Assembly: GCA_001598975.1 (NCBI GenBank) | Contig: BBXU01002105.1 | Location: 1 to 43,977, forward strand | From: Parachlorella kessleri | Lineage: Eukaryota > Chlorophyta > Trebouxiophyceae > Chlorellales > Chlorellaceae | Direction of reading: 5' to 3' | Length of the DNA: 43,977 nucleotides | Shown: positions 13,001-23,433 of the stretch, in pieces | Layout of the letters: each line of letters opens with the position of its first letter | How positions within the stretch are numbered: position 1 is the stretch's first letter | Notes under the pieces: model-generated | Told to the model about the DNA's origin: nothing | The model's database searches: none | Seen by the model: the letters and a program-made list of their open reading frames with translations, nothing else | Made by a program: the position numbers and the translations under genes

Positions 13001-13395
13001 CCCGACTTCATGGTCTCATAGTAGCCCTGCTTGAAGAAGATGGACACAGTCCAGGCTGCCGCGCCGTTGATGAGCCGGGTGAGGGTGGCAAACCACTCGC
13101 GGACAAAGGCCTTCACCGACTCCTCCCAGGCCTGCACGGCATCGTGGAGAGGGACGTTATTTGGGTAGTGTGGTCTATTGCTAGGTCTCAACCTGCGGTT
13201 GCGCTCGCTTTGAGCAGGGTGTATGTGTCCAGGGGCTACAGTTGAGCATGCGTTTCCTCCTTTGGGGCAACTCACCGCCAGGACTGTGTCAAGCCACCAG
13301 TCCACAGGCGGCTGTATGAAGGTCGAGTGGTACCACCGCACCACCACGATAACCCACCAGGCCGCTGCCCCAGCCAGGCGCTCCAACCCCCACAT
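4056..13395 (-). CDS. Membrane-anchored alpha/beta-hydrolase (acid-lipase family), plant type
   Basis: Predicted 1191-residue lipase-family hydrolase of the land-plant subgroup with a long N-terminal membrane/helical region. Exons in transcript order: 13395-13276, 13131-12985, 12772-12649, 12259-12080, 11602-11463, 11030-10818, 10639-10561, 10360-10188, 9976-9917, 9554-9451, 9172-9069, 8924-8794, 8527-7462, 7201-6882, 6606-6440, 5954-5831, 5291-5079, 4166-4056. The N-terminus has Trp-rich hydrophobic stretches and a membrane segment (VLGGLAVLVISY), then AGYPLEEHIVTTSDGYVL, the oxyanion region FFMHGILDTSLGW, and WRYSLNELG. The nucleophile motif GHSLG (Ser about 948), Asp about 1134 (VAGAQDG) and His about 1165 (DVGHLD) form the triad. 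Residues about 420-935 are a low-complexity Ser/Ala/Gln/Pro insertion, mostly in one 1066-nt exon. The substrate is unknown; the family suggests lipid ester hydrolysis at a membrane. Exons 3 and 4 (12772-12080) are the least certain; three possible donors near 12068-12100 share one phase. Confidence 0.88.
4857..4948. repeat. AAAC-type simple repeat
   Basis: A-rich (AAAC)n tract with interspersed CGG units, inside the last intron (4167-5078) of the hydrolase gene. On the coding (minus) strand it is T-rich, which suits an intron. Confidence 0.75.
5007..5066. repeat. C14 tract followed by CA/CCA repeats
   Basis: A run of 14 C at 5007-5020 passes into (CA)n and (CCA)n. It begins about 12 nt inside the last intron of the hydrolase gene, next to the donor at 5078/5077. 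On the transcript it reads as GT- and G-rich sequence. Confidence 0.85.
5777..5829. repeat. CCCAG/CACAG pentanucleotide array
   Basis: Tandem 5-bp units (CCCAG, then CACAG and CGCAG variants) directly abut the donor of hydrolase exon 16 (exon edge 5831), in the intron. Confidence 0.75.
10460..10536. repeat. TATA/TACATA and GT microsatellite
   Basis: A compound microsatellite (TATACA and TATA units followed by (GT)n) fills much of the short intron between hydrolase exons 10639-10561 and 10360-10188. Confidence 0.85.
11999..12066. repeat. C-rich CCCCCA/CACACC repeat
   Basis: Degenerate C/A-only tract in the intron after hydrolase exon 4. In the transcript it is a G/T-only run. Confidence 0.8.
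12813..12832. repeat. GTCAT short tandem repeat
   Basis: About three and a half copies of CATGT/GTCAT in the intron between hydrolase exons 2 and 3. Confidence 0.6.
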
Positions 13396-13721
13396 AGTTT
13401 CTCAGCTTATAAGCCTGTTTTCTGGGTTTCGGGTTGTTTACGATTCGGGCAGTGGTCAGGAGGACCGGAAAGGGAGTTGCCTGTGTCCCAGTGCATCGCT
13501 GCTATGGTAAATCTTAGTAATGCCAATGTGGCATTGTGTCGTATGCAGAGGTTAGACCATGAAGACCATTTGCCCAATCTTGCGCCCAGATACCAGCACC
13601 CGATCCGTGCCGATCATCAGGCTGCAATTGCCTGCTCTCCTGCAGGCAGTCGATAGCAGTCAAATCGGAGCCGTATAGGCGCGGCGACGGAGTCTCTGCT
13701 CCCCTGCCTGTCACGATCGTC
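13396..13721. promoter_or_regulatory. Divergent promoter region, hydrolase / plastid protein
   Basis: This 326-bp gap separates two start codons facing away from each other and so must carry both 5' UTRs and core promoters. An in-frame TGA (13404-13402 on the minus strand) precedes the hydrolase ATG and supports that start. A 7-bp inverted repeat (AATGCCA, 3-nt gap, TGGCATT) lies at 13519-13535. I see no clear TATA box. Confidence 0.5.
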
Positions 13722-15833
13722 ATGTCTCACACCACCACGGCTGGGCCTACCCACTTGCTGCAGCGGCCCTTCAGCAGCGCACACTCCAGGTATAGAGCCT
13801 ACCGGAGGCTAAGGCCTCGCGCTAGCAAGGACGGCGATAACTTGGTGAACGAGGACCTCATAGCCAAGCTGAAGGCAGCAGAGGAGGAGGCCCAGCGGCT
13901 CAAGAAGGAGCTAGCGGCAGCCAAAACGCAGGTGGAACAATTGAGCACTCCTTACTGGAGGTCTGTGTTTGGCTGCCGTGAGGCAGAGCACTGCAGGATT
14001 AGGTGCTCCTGTGGTTGTTTCCTCGCGTGCTTGGAAGTGAGCCAAGGCGAACCCCGCATGTCGCTGCAGCAGGCTGAGACCTCTGCCGCACCAGAGACCG
14101 CTGCAGCGCGCTCGTCCCGCCGTATTGACTCTGGCGACCTCCGCAGGGAGACCCTTTTCACAACAGGTCTGCCCACCTGCTCGCCCGCAAGCCAGCCAGC
14201 ACCTGGCAAACAGCCACACTCTATGACCTGAGTTGCTGAGGCTTCTGCTGTGCTGCTGCCATGCGGAGCTGCTGGGCAGGTTGCTCGTTGAACCACCTGG
14301 CTATTGAACAACAGCTGGCATTGCCAGGGTTTGGCCCAGGGCTGGGTGTCACTCACCTGAAAGCTGTACAGCCGGCTTGATGAAGCCAACAGCGTGTGAC
14401 AGAACTCTTTAAGCTGACGCGGTCTGTCTGCTGCAGAGTCCAAGCAGCGCAACTGGCTGAATGAGTCAGATGTCAACTTCTTCACTGGCGGGGGCCCCAC
14501 GGAACTGGGGGAGGCGGCGGCAGCTCCCAGCGATGAGCAGGAGGGTGTTGTTAGGGTGAGTCATCTAATAGTCCCGAAACCTACACCGGTGCTGGCCTTG
14601 CACACTTGCAGGGAATGCCCTCACGCTGGGCAGGGGTAGCGGTGGGCAGGGAAGGGGGTGGCAGAACCGCACCGGTTCTGGACCAGCTTGCTTGGGGTTG
14701 CCTGAGTTTTACTTGGTGCACTTGGCCCGCCTTGGCAGTTGTGGCCACCAGCACCACCCCACCAACCACCACCAAAGCCAACACTACCACCAAACCCAAA
14801 CGGCCTACCCACAGGGCCCCCTGATGCTGGAGCCAACACCACTAATAGCAGCTCCCTTGTGTGCCCCGGCGCAGAGGCGGCTACTGGTGGGTGTGGGGCT
14901 GACAGCGGCCTTAGCTGCGTTCGCCCTGGTCCCAACAGAGAAGCTGGCTGCTCCACCCTCCAAGCCCCTGTTTTTTTACTTGGTGCCGCTGCTGCGGGTG
15001 CAGGTAGGTAACCTTGAGCAGGGGGCCGAAGCCAAGGTTGCTAGGTGATCTGTCAGGCAGGCAGGCAGGTGCCATGTGGTGGGCTTTTGCAGCTGGTCTA
15101 AGAGTCGACAGGCAGCCATAGGGGATGCGCTAGCACATGAATTTTCAGTTGTGTATATACAATCTCTGCTATGTACTTGGTACTTAAGGTGCTTAGAAAC
15201 GACTGTGTGAGTGCAGGTACTTTTGCGGCAGGCAGAGGCTCTCATACCAGACGGTGACTATCCAGCTCTCAAGACTGTGATCGACCAGATCAAGAATACC
15301 AACAGCCTGCAGGTAACGGCTGCGCATTCATGTTGACAAGGTGGTCTGTGGCACAGCGAGAACTGATATCACTTGGAGCAGTGGGTAACTGTGACTGACA
15401 GCTCCATGTGCTGCATGTAGCATATGACAGGCAACACTGGCATCCTACCAGCTGGGTCGCCATTTCGTGCCGTGGACACACCTGGCGCTCACCAAGTGGT
15501 GGGCAAGCGTGCATATGTGCAAGCCCCTGCTTGCTCCCTTCCCTGCAGGCCAACCTGCGCAGCGCAGCGGGGTCCCTCCCCAGCAGCCGGCAGGTAGCAG
15601 CAGCAGAAGCAATCGGCCGCGAGGTCTATGAAGACGTGCTACAGATGGACTACAACCAGTACTTTGAGACCATGTCGGGTGCGACTCGCAGCGGCGCTTT
15701 ATTGAAGCAGTACAATGACTTCTCTCTTCAGGCAGCAAAAGCCGCCCAGGTTAAGCTAAGGGAGTTTTTGACGCTCATGCCAAGAGACCAGGTGGAGGCG
15801 GCGCAGCAACAGCTGGGCGCGCTGCCCTTCTGA
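13722..15833 (+). CDS. Plastid-targeted single-pass membrane protein, function unknown
   Basis: Predicted 294 residues from exons 13722-13977, 14437-14555, 14875-15003, 15217-15312 and 15549-15833; all junctions keep frame. The first ~35 residues look like a chloroplast transit peptide (rich in Ser, Thr, Arg and Ala, ending RLRPRAS). A coiled-coil-prone helix follows (LIAKLKAAEEEAQRLKKEL, about 46-64), then a polar linker, a single membrane helix (LLVGVGLTAALAAFALVP), the block SKPLFFYLVPLLRVQ, and a C-terminal helical domain with MDYNQYFETMSG and LREFLTLMP. From memory, land plants have plastid proteins with the same order of membrane helix, PSKPL(F/Y)FYLVPLLR block and helical tail, so I place it in a green-lineage family, probably thylakoid. 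I do not know its role. The exon 1 donor (GTGAGG after 13977) was chosen because it is the one matching the phase of exon 2. Confidence 0.75.
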
Positions 15834-16117
15834 AAGTGACAGGGGTGGCGTTGGCTGGCTGGCTCCACACCGCTGACACTGATGGTTTTGTATAATGATA
15901 AGGAGTATCATCAGTTAGCAGTGCTGTAGGCACAACAAGAGTAGCAACGCAGGTGCACTAGTCTTAGCTGCATTTTGCGGGCTGAGGTTTGTTGGCCACT
16001 AAGCAAACGCTGAGCTGGCCAGGGTTGGCATGGAGTCGCAGAGGCTGTACACCCAGCGTACTGCGAGGGCGTAGCAGCTCCAAGCATGGCATAGGTTTTT
16101 GTGTGCATTGAGGTGCT

Positions 16118-16279
16118 TCAGGTTGACACCTGTGCGCCTACAGCGGCTGAGAACACGGTGCTGGATGTCAACCCCAGTACAGCAGCCATCTTCTGCCACA
16201 CCACCGGCTCCCTCTTACACACCTTCTGCCCCCACATCGCACTCCACTGGCGCCAGATCGTAGTCACACAAGGCCAGGG
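16118..16279 (-). CDS. Possible terminal exon of ERO1
   Basis: Read on the minus strand from a TTTTGTAG acceptor, this 162-nt stretch joins in phase 0 to the certain ERO1 exon ending at 17105 and gives 53 residues plus TGA. It contains VVWQKMAAVLGLTSS, which loosely resembles the FWQRIVTSIAQS tail of plant ERO1. The intervening intron would be about 825 nt and would hold two of the dispersed repeats. The alternative is that ERO1 reads through its last donor and stops at 17003-17005, adding 33 residues. Confidence 0.35.
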   Translation of the reverse strand, partial: PWPCVTTIWRQWSAMWGQKVCKREPVVWQKMAAVLGLTSSTVFSAAVGAQVST

Positions 16280-16317
16280 CTACAAAAGCCGAGAGCGACG
16301 GATCCAGCAAAACCTAC

Positions 16318-16380
16318 CCTGCCCTGTCAGTGCAGCTTTCACCCCTACCTCTCCACTGTTTGCACTGCCTGCCACCAGCC
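16318..16380 (-). repeat. Dispersed repeat copy 1
   Basis: Copy of a family with a plus-strand core resembling CCCTGTCAG...CTGTTyGCACT(A/G)CCTGCCACC. This copy retains CCCTGTCAG, the C/T-rich middle and TGTTTGCACTGCCTGCCACC. Confidence 0.55.
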
Positions 16381-16948
16381 ACAACTTCGGCAAAGCCAAG
16401 CAGGGCTCACAGCAGGCTCCCCCGCCTGCCCCACCCTAGGCTGCTCGTAGTTGTTGTGGCAGCGACTGCTTGGTCACATCCTGAATGGCGCCCAGCCCCT
16501 GCGGGTGCTTCGTCGCCTCGCCGTTCACTATCTGTGAGCGACAGTCACAGGGGGGCAGCCATTTTGCTGACCTTGCTATGGCACACAATCAACAGCTGCC
16601 CCTAACGCCTTGGTGGGTGATGCCGGCGGCCACCTTTGAGCAACAGTGCCAGCAGTCACCCGCGCTTGCAGGCATTTTTCTTTTAGGTGGGCTGCATATG
16701 TGCATGCATGTGCAGCCCTGTGCGTGTGCAGGGCTGCATGCCTGGCACCTCATTCGTTCCTTCCAGATCAACGAAGCCAACGAAGCGCTGCATCGTGCCT
16801 GCAGGGTGTGCCAGCCAAGCAACGCGCCCCTGCCCAACTCAAATGACAGCCACCTGGCCAGCAGCCAACAGTGCCATGTCCCCCAGATGCAACTCTTGTA
16901 GGCATTGCACGCCTCATTTTCGGCACCCCTTGCTCCATACTGAGCATA

Positions 16949-17003
16949 TCAGTCCGTACAGCCCAGCTCTTACTGCCTGTTCGCACCACCTGCCACCCAT
17001 ACT
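16949..17003 (-). repeat. Dispersed repeat copy 2
   Basis: Contains CAGCCCAGCTCT, then TTCGCACCACCTGCCACC. It shares the sequence past the core (CCCATaCTTAT-like) with the copy near 40110. Confidence 0.6.
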
Positions 17004-17023
17004 TATGACCGTACAGATTCACA

Positions 17024-17069
17024 AGTAGACTCTATCTCCACCCTCTTCGCACTACCTGCCACTTCCACT
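17024..17069 (-). repeat. Dispersed repeat copy 3
   Basis: Shorter copy with CTCTATCTCC and TTCGCACTACCTGCCAC, adjacent to copy 2 in direct orientation and just beyond the last certain ERO1 exon. Confidence 0.55.
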
Positions 17070-17104
17070 AACAACAGCGCGCACACTGGTGGAGGAGTGC
17101 ATAC

Positions 17105-20100
17105 CTGCAGGCTGAGCGTCCGCACGATCTCGACTGCCTTGGCTAACCGCTCTAGGAAATTGAACAGTGAGATGACCTCGTTCCGCTCCAGGTACAGCCC
17201 TGCGGGCACCACAGGAGGTCAGACAAGGGAAGGCTGTTACTGCTGCATGAGCAGGTGGGACAGCCAACGCTCCTGACACGGGGTACATGACAAAGGACCA
17301 GGCGCATCACGCCCGCACATGGAAGAGCACATTGGGCAGTGGCCTGCCTGCCCCTGGTTGAACCAGCCTACTCTGGCTGCCGGGTCCACAGACACAGATT
17401 GTGTGATTGCCCTGGATACAGCCTCCCATGACCCGGAAGATCTCACAGACAGCACATGGCACGCAGCTGAGGATGCCTCCTCAAACGCACCCCACTGCTT
17501 GGAACTATCAGCGCAGACAATAAGCAGCCATCCCACTGTTGTTGGCTGTTCATATATAATAATTATCTTATCTACTTCTATATTCAAACAGCCAGCCAGT
17601 GGGCTCCACCTCAGCCATCCAGCCAGCCAGGGCTCACCGTGCTCTCCCTCGTGCCCCTGGCAGTCATCTGCCGAGAAGAGGATCTTGAGTGATGTGGCGA
17701 TGCCCAGCAGCTGCAGCTTGCCCCACATCTTGCACTTCTCACACCCCACGCAGTCCATGATGCGCGTGATGTTGTGGAAGGCGCTCTGCATGGGACGGAC
17801 GCCGGCAGTCAGGGAGCAGGGCGAGCAAACAACAGCGTGTGTGTGGCGGCGCTGCTTTTGTGTTGGGGTGGGTGGGCCGGGTTGGGTGGTGGGTGACGGC
17901 AACATGGCGTCAAATGGGTTTGTGTAGAAGGAACGGGGGGAGGGGGGGCATGCATGTGAAAGCGCAAACGCCCGCTTTTCATCAAATGCGAGAGTTCCGG
18001 TCCATATGCATGCGCCGCATGCTGCATTCAGCAGCCTCTGGTGAGCCGCCAGCTGATACCCCCTGCGGCACATGGCCTGCAACCGCGGGGGATGTCTTGC
18101 CTGCAAGTGCTGCCGCAGCTCCTCCCCGTCCTCCCCCTTCCACAGCCGCCCCTCGTCAAAGGGGATGGGGCACGCGTGCTGCAGCGCCTCATTTCTGAGC
18201 AGCCTGCAGCAGCAGAGCCCAGCCTCAAGACCGCGCTGTGCGTTGCGATGTGGCTGAACTGAACTTCCAGCGAAGCACATGTCACACACACACACACACA
18301 CACAGATGCAGCCCTCACTTCGCGGCAGGCGCGGACCGATCAGTGCCCTCGCTTTCCTAGCCCACCCGCTTGCACGGACCTCCCTACAACTGCTGTCATT
18401 TTGCTGTACTTTTGCTGTACATCCCATGTGATGCCGTCCCACTCAGGAAAGGCTCCAGCCGCTTTGTTCGAGACGTCAGCCTGCTGCAGTACTGTACAGC
18501 GCTTCCCCTCCCTTCCCGCCGTCCCTGGGCGCGCCACTCGGTGCATCTCGCCGCAGCACCAGCTCCTTGGTCTGAGACATCCGATCCATGCCCCAATGTG
18601 CACGCTTCCCCTTCCCGCCGTCCCTGGGCGCGCCACCCAGTGCCTCTCACCGCAGCACCAGCTCCTTGGTCCGCGCGTCCTCCTCCGGCGCCCCCGTGTT
18701 ATAGTCCGCCTGCTCCAGGATGGGCGCCGCCTTCATGGCCGCCCGCAGCACAAACAGGTACGTGAAGTACAGGTTCTCCACCCTGCAGGGGCGAGTGTCG
18801 GGTGCTTTAGTATCAGGCTGCAATCGCTCATGTCATGCGCTGCCTGCTGCCAGGCATTGCGCGGAGGTGGACGAAGCAGGCAGGCACACCCAGGCCCACC
18901 TGGCTGACTAGCACCCGCACCGCCAGACTGATCCAGGGGCCCCGCCAGACTGCAGCGCCGCCACCTTATACCCAGCGCCACGCCTTCGCAACCCAGCGGT
19001 TGCGCGCTGCCAGGAGGGCCTCACCACGCCAGCCCGTAAGGTACATCCACAAGCCAGCCAGCCCTCCCTTGCTCCACCCGCCTTCCCACCTATTCTTCAC
19101 CCAGTCAACCAGACTCCCCCTCCCCCCCCTACTTACCTACGTACCCTACCCACCTGTTCTTGACCCAGGGGTTCCCCAGCCGTGCCTTGAACATCTCCAA
19201 GTTGGCGCCCCAGGTGTTGGTCTCCTCATCCAGCAGGTACTCCCCCACAATGTGGGCCGTGATGGATGAGTGCATGCCGCTGATCAGCCTGCACCGGGGT
19301 CAAACGCCAGGTGCTTGTTCCAGGTACCTAGCAGAAGAGGATCTTGGAGGGGGTACAGCCCAGGTTATGGCTGCTGCTGCAACAATACCGTCTGCTATCG
19401 TTCCTGCGCCAAACATTAGCCTTCGCCAAGTCTCCCGCTCGGACAAGGCCCCACAAAAGGATGGGCTGGCAGTCCACCCGCCCCTGCACCGCAAGACCTC
19501 CAGCCCTACAACCAAAGCCAGCCGACACCTAGCCACAACCCAGGGCAAGCCATGTCACCTTTCCACCCAAGCGCCACAGCAGAGGGAGCAGCCGAGGCTG
19601 GCTCCGTGCAGTGTACAGGGAGCTCACTCCACATGCTCACAGCCTGCTGTCTCCCCTAGTTGGTCTAGCAGCACCATCAGCTCAGCCGAAGACTACCACC
19701 GCTGCCTCACTTGTAGAAGGTGCGCTTCTCTGGGCAGGTGTCGGGGCTGTCGATGTCCTCGAAGCACGACTGGGCGTAGATGGAGCCCCAGATGCGGTTG
19801 GCGTGCTCGCCCTTGTACCCCGTGTACTTCTCGCCGTTGCGCTGGAGGTTGATGTACGAGTACTCCACCTTCTCGTCATCTACAAAGACAGGACCTGGCG
19901 CATGAACTGGGTACCTTTCCCATGAAGGGACAGAGGAGCTTCGGCCTCAGTGCAGCATAGCAAGGCCCAAATGTTCACCATTTGGGCAGGGCTGACGGGC
20001 CCACAGGCACTTCATATGTGTATACACCATGCAGCTGGGCTGCCCAGCCGTGTGCAGACAGGAACCTGGGCCAGGGATCGCACGACAGTCAGCGTGTGTC

Positions 20101-22462
20101 TACAACATGCGCCTGGAGTGACTCACCCCACACAGCGCACGCAAACCCCACGGGCCCCACAGCCCTTGACCACCTGCCTGCCTGCCTACCCAACAAGGCC
20201 CAACCTGCAGGCCAGGGTTGCGGGCCACAAGCAGCATGCTGCTACCCGCTGCTCTCACCCGCCTCTGGCATCCAGGGGTTCTTAAACCCCCGCCAGTCGC
20301 GCAGGCTGAGCAGCCGCGCCTTGACTTGGGGCTGCACGGTCCGGTCCACCTCACTTTCTCGCTGCGTGACTGCGAGGGGTGGGTTGGGAGGGCGGGCCGG
20401 CCTGTGGAATCAGCTGATGCAGCCGCCTGTCATCACCAAGCATGCATCTCCTTGCGGGACCGACCCCCCATATGTGTAATCTTTTACCTAGAAATTCCAC
20501 AAGGTATCGCAAGGTCATACACGCATCTGGCTCAACCGAGCCAGCCAGCATGGCCTTGGAACATAGACGCCCTGCATGAAACCCCCTGAGTTCTGCTCAC
20601 TCCATGGACGCTATGTATAACATATAGGGAACGCAGCCCTTTCACTCCTTCTTGTCTGTTACCCTCCACTTCAGTCACCGTACCGAAACACTACCCCCCC
20701 GCACACACATGCGCATGCACACACACACACCACCACCACCACCGGCATCACCAGCAATAGCACTCCTCAAGCAACTGCTCCTTTGCACATGTGAAGTCAG
20801 CACCACAAGCACTCACGGTCGCACGAGTCCACCGCCTCAGCCTCCCTCCAGGGCTGCGGGATCTCCTCCTGCTCACACTCGCACACACTGCAGTCCCTGC
20901 AGACAGACATAGCAGCAAACTCTGCCCAACTCGTGCATGTATAACACTATACTTCTGTGAAAAATTTAGGAGGGTGGCTTGACTCCCGGGGGAGGAGTGG
21001 GAAGCAGGAGCCGTATTTCTAATTGCATTTTGAGGCCGCTGTGGCACATGATTACGCCATCCCTGTGCCCTCACGGTAGGAGACGGGGCCCAAGCGGCAA
21101 AGTGCACTGCCCGCATGGAACCCAGGGGTAGAGCGCTAGCCCACAACCTCCACAGCGCACAACTGTGCCATCCCGCCCCAGCTGCCGACCCGTGAGAGGC
21201 TTATGCATACACAGCGCCTCGCTCAAGTAGAGCTGGCAGGTGCGTCAGTCAGTGCCGGTTTTTTCACAAGCCTGCACTGGGTGCAGTCCCTCGGGCCCGC
21301 CCACCTGAGTATGCACATGCCATCCTCCGGCCAGAAGGGGCAGTCGCAAAACAGGTCCACCTTGAAATAGCGGAAAAAAGGGGTCTTGACGAGCTCCTCC
21401 AGCACGGGGCTCAGCTCGTCGCGATTCACCCGCTCCACGGCCGCGTAGGAGCAGCCTGTGACAGGGCGGGACACAGTCGGGGGGGCGGGGCGTCAGGTGG
21501 ACAGAAGCTGGGGAACAGTATTTTTCAAGCACAGGGCTGGTTCAGCTCGCCGAGGTTTGCCCTCTCACCGGCAGCGCAGGAGCAGCATGCAGGAACGGTA
21601 GGAGGGGCACAGGGTGACACGCCGGCACCATGGCCATGTCCCACTCCCTGTGTCATCAAGCACCAGGCGTCCATATAGTGCAGCTGCGGCACCACCCACC
21701 CACCCACAAAAAAAACGCCCCTACCCCCACCTCTTGCTCCAACACCCAGTTGTAATGATAACACTCCAGGGTGAAGAGTATGTGCGATATTGCCCCGTGG
21801 ATGCTCCTAGCCAGGGCTTCGCTGACAGCCAAGGGAGACCATAGGTAGGTCCAGTGGAGACATTTTGCATGCATGCATGCACGCTGGCAGTCAGAGCGCG
21901 GCAGAACTACACCTCGAAGTAGGCAGCACAGGAAAGCCCACCACGGCTTGCCGGCCACTTACAGCAGTCTGCCACCGTGCCCGAGAGTTGACATGCAGCC
22001 CCCTCCTCAGCAGCTTCAGGGACATTCTGCACAAGCAGCTTGCTCAGTAAACAACCTTCGCAACCCATGTGGCCAGAAGAGGTCCCCTGGACGTGTACCC
22101 TCGACAGCAAAGTATCGACAGCAACGTCATCACAGTAGCAACACCATCAACAGCCCGCCCGCCCTCAGCGACTGCCTAGTGCATTGGCAGGGTCAGCTCG
22201 AGGAGAAGCACCGACACACAGCAACACTCCTGTGCTGCGGCACCACCCTCACCGGGCAGTCGCACGACGTGCACCCTGCCACACCTCCTGCCGCAGCTGG
22301 CGTGCCTTCTTGCTGCAGCCAGCCCTTAAGGAGGCCAGCTACTGGCGGCTGCTGGAGCCAGCCGTTCAGGTGTGTTGGGTCTATCTGTATATGCTTCTGC
22401 CCTACGGATACGAATATCGCCACTCCCAACAGCCCAAGGCTGAGGTATGTCCACCCCTTCAT
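17105..22462 (-). CDS. ERO1: ERO1, ER thiol oxidase (oxidoreductin-1), plant type
   Basis: FAD-dependent ER-lumen oxidase that re-oxidises protein disulfide isomerase using O2. Exons: 22462-22253, 22026-21963, 21455-21305, 20896-20817, 20357-20259, 19879-19711, 19288-19154, 18782-18651, 18203-18101, 17785-17638, 17199-17105 (462 codons), then either a distant last exon or read-through. The ATG opens a signal-anchor ([15 protein letters not shown]). The plant-like [37 protein letters not shown] (shuttle cysteines), [16 protein letters not shown] (flavin region), HSSITAHI and [14 protein letters not shown] are all present. The active-site CxxC is CVGC at about residues 393-396 in [16 protein letters not shown]. 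The intron after 18101 starts GC rather than GT, and a mutated partial copy of exon 8 sits in the following intron. The exon 4/5 junction could be placed at either of two sites. A TATA-like box lies 150 nt upstream. Confidence 0.93.
17550..17585. repeat. AT-rich tract
   Basis: Short AT-rich island (TATATAATAATTATC core) in an otherwise GC-rich ERO1 intron. No further meaning seen. Confidence 0.5.
18282..18304. repeat. CA dinucleotide microsatellite
   Basis: About 11 CA units in the ERO1 intron between exons 8 and 9. Confidence 0.85.
18511..18572. repeat. Intronic copy of ERO1 exon 8 end
   Basis: This 62-bp block is about 90% identical to 18610-18671, which spans the last 21 nt of ERO1 exon 8, its donor and the first intron bases. 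In the copy the donor GT has become GC, so it should not splice as a normal site. Confidence 0.85.
18610..18671. repeat. Second unit of the exon 8 duplication
   Basis: This is the functional unit: exon 8 ends at 18651 with donor GTGAGA on the minus strand. It is a direct repeat of 18511-18572 with a 99-bp offset. Confidence 0.85.
20701..20744. repeat. CA/CCA microsatellite
   Basis: (CA)n and (CCA)n tract in the ERO1 intron between exons 4 and 5. Confidence 0.8.
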
Positions 22463-23433
22463 AGCGACCTTGCGGCGACCTTTGCTGTGCTTCCGTCAAC
22501 TGTATCCAAGTCTTAAAACACTAAACCAGAAAGCACGGGTCGAGATCAAGGATCGCTAAAGCTGATCAGATTGAGAGCTCTAAACGGGAGTAAGAAACCC
22601 GAAGCCGACATTTTATATATCTGGTCATCAAGGCAGCCAGCGATACGATGCCAGCAACCACGGCCATGGCCGCGGCCAGCTACCGAAACGCGCGCCTTGC
22701 CAACGACGCACTGGCGTACTGCAAAGTGTACAGCAATTGAGCCTTCAATCCAGTGCTACCTAGGCAGCAGGGTGCAGCACGAGGGTAATCGATCGTGCCC
22801 TGCTTTCCTGTGTTGTGGAGCTATAAGACCATGCAGGCCAGTCTCCATAGGCAGGTATGGCTAACCATACCATATCTCTGGGGCTGTCTCTGGAACACAA
22901 GCATCGACTATGTAGCAAACATGATCAATTGCACAGGCTGGTTGTGTGCTCTATATTCCATTAGTGCGTATAAGCAGAGCATGGGTGCCTCAAGGCATCA
23001 AACACGTTGGAGTGTGCAAGATGACCGGCGGCCTGCATGTGCTCAAGGTACAAACCCTCTGCAAAGATCCGATGTTCAGTAAAACACCGGCAAGTCGAGC
23101 ACGGTCCTGGTTCTCAGGTTTTTAAACACGACACAGCCACTTGCGATGCTCAGTCAAAAGTGCCCGTACTCTAGAGCGCTGCAGTCCCCAAGTTCCCCCA
23201 ATCACTTCTGCACCGTGCCAAGCTGTGCACCGCCCGCAGCCCCTAGCAGACACACCAGTGCACCACACCAACCCTGCAAGAGAGTCCCTGGTCCAACCTC
23301 ACAACAACCCGCTTCCCTGGGGAGCCCAACTCAAGCCCCTCCCTCTCGCCTGCTGGTAGTGCCATCCGTCGCCGCCACCAATTCACTCTTGGCAGAGACA
23401 CACCAGCATCCCAGACAGATGCCAGGGCGCTCA
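22463..23433. other. Intergenic region: ERO1 promoter and Tic22 3' end
   Basis: About 970 bp between two minus-strand genes. The part nearest ERO1 is less GC-rich and contains a TATA-like box at 22611-22620. The plus-strand open frames here show no family features and no exon structure. I see no gene. Confidence 0.5.
22611..22620 (-). promoter_or_regulatory. TATA-like box upstream of ERO1
   Basis: The minus strand reads ATATATAAAA, a good TATA-box match, 149 nt before the ERO1 ATG. A start site about 30 nt downstream would give a 5' UTR near 120 nt. Confidence 0.4.

Larger units (their letters stand above)
15834..17104. other. Convergent region with repeats; possible end of ERO1
   Basis: This region lies between the stop of the plastid protein gene and the last certain ERO1 exon. 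It contains three copies of a dispersed repeat (16318-16380, 16949-17003, 17024-17069) and a possible ERO1 terminal exon (16118-16279). Other minus-strand open stretches here (for example 16589-16837) are Cys-rich and unlike any family I know, and I do not call them genes. Confidence 0.5.

Noticed and set aside
17237..18442. 401-residue minus-strand open frame read as one gene
   Set aside because: It reads through two ERO1 exons and their introns; the true exons 18203-18101 and 17785-17638 have clear splice sites and family matches.
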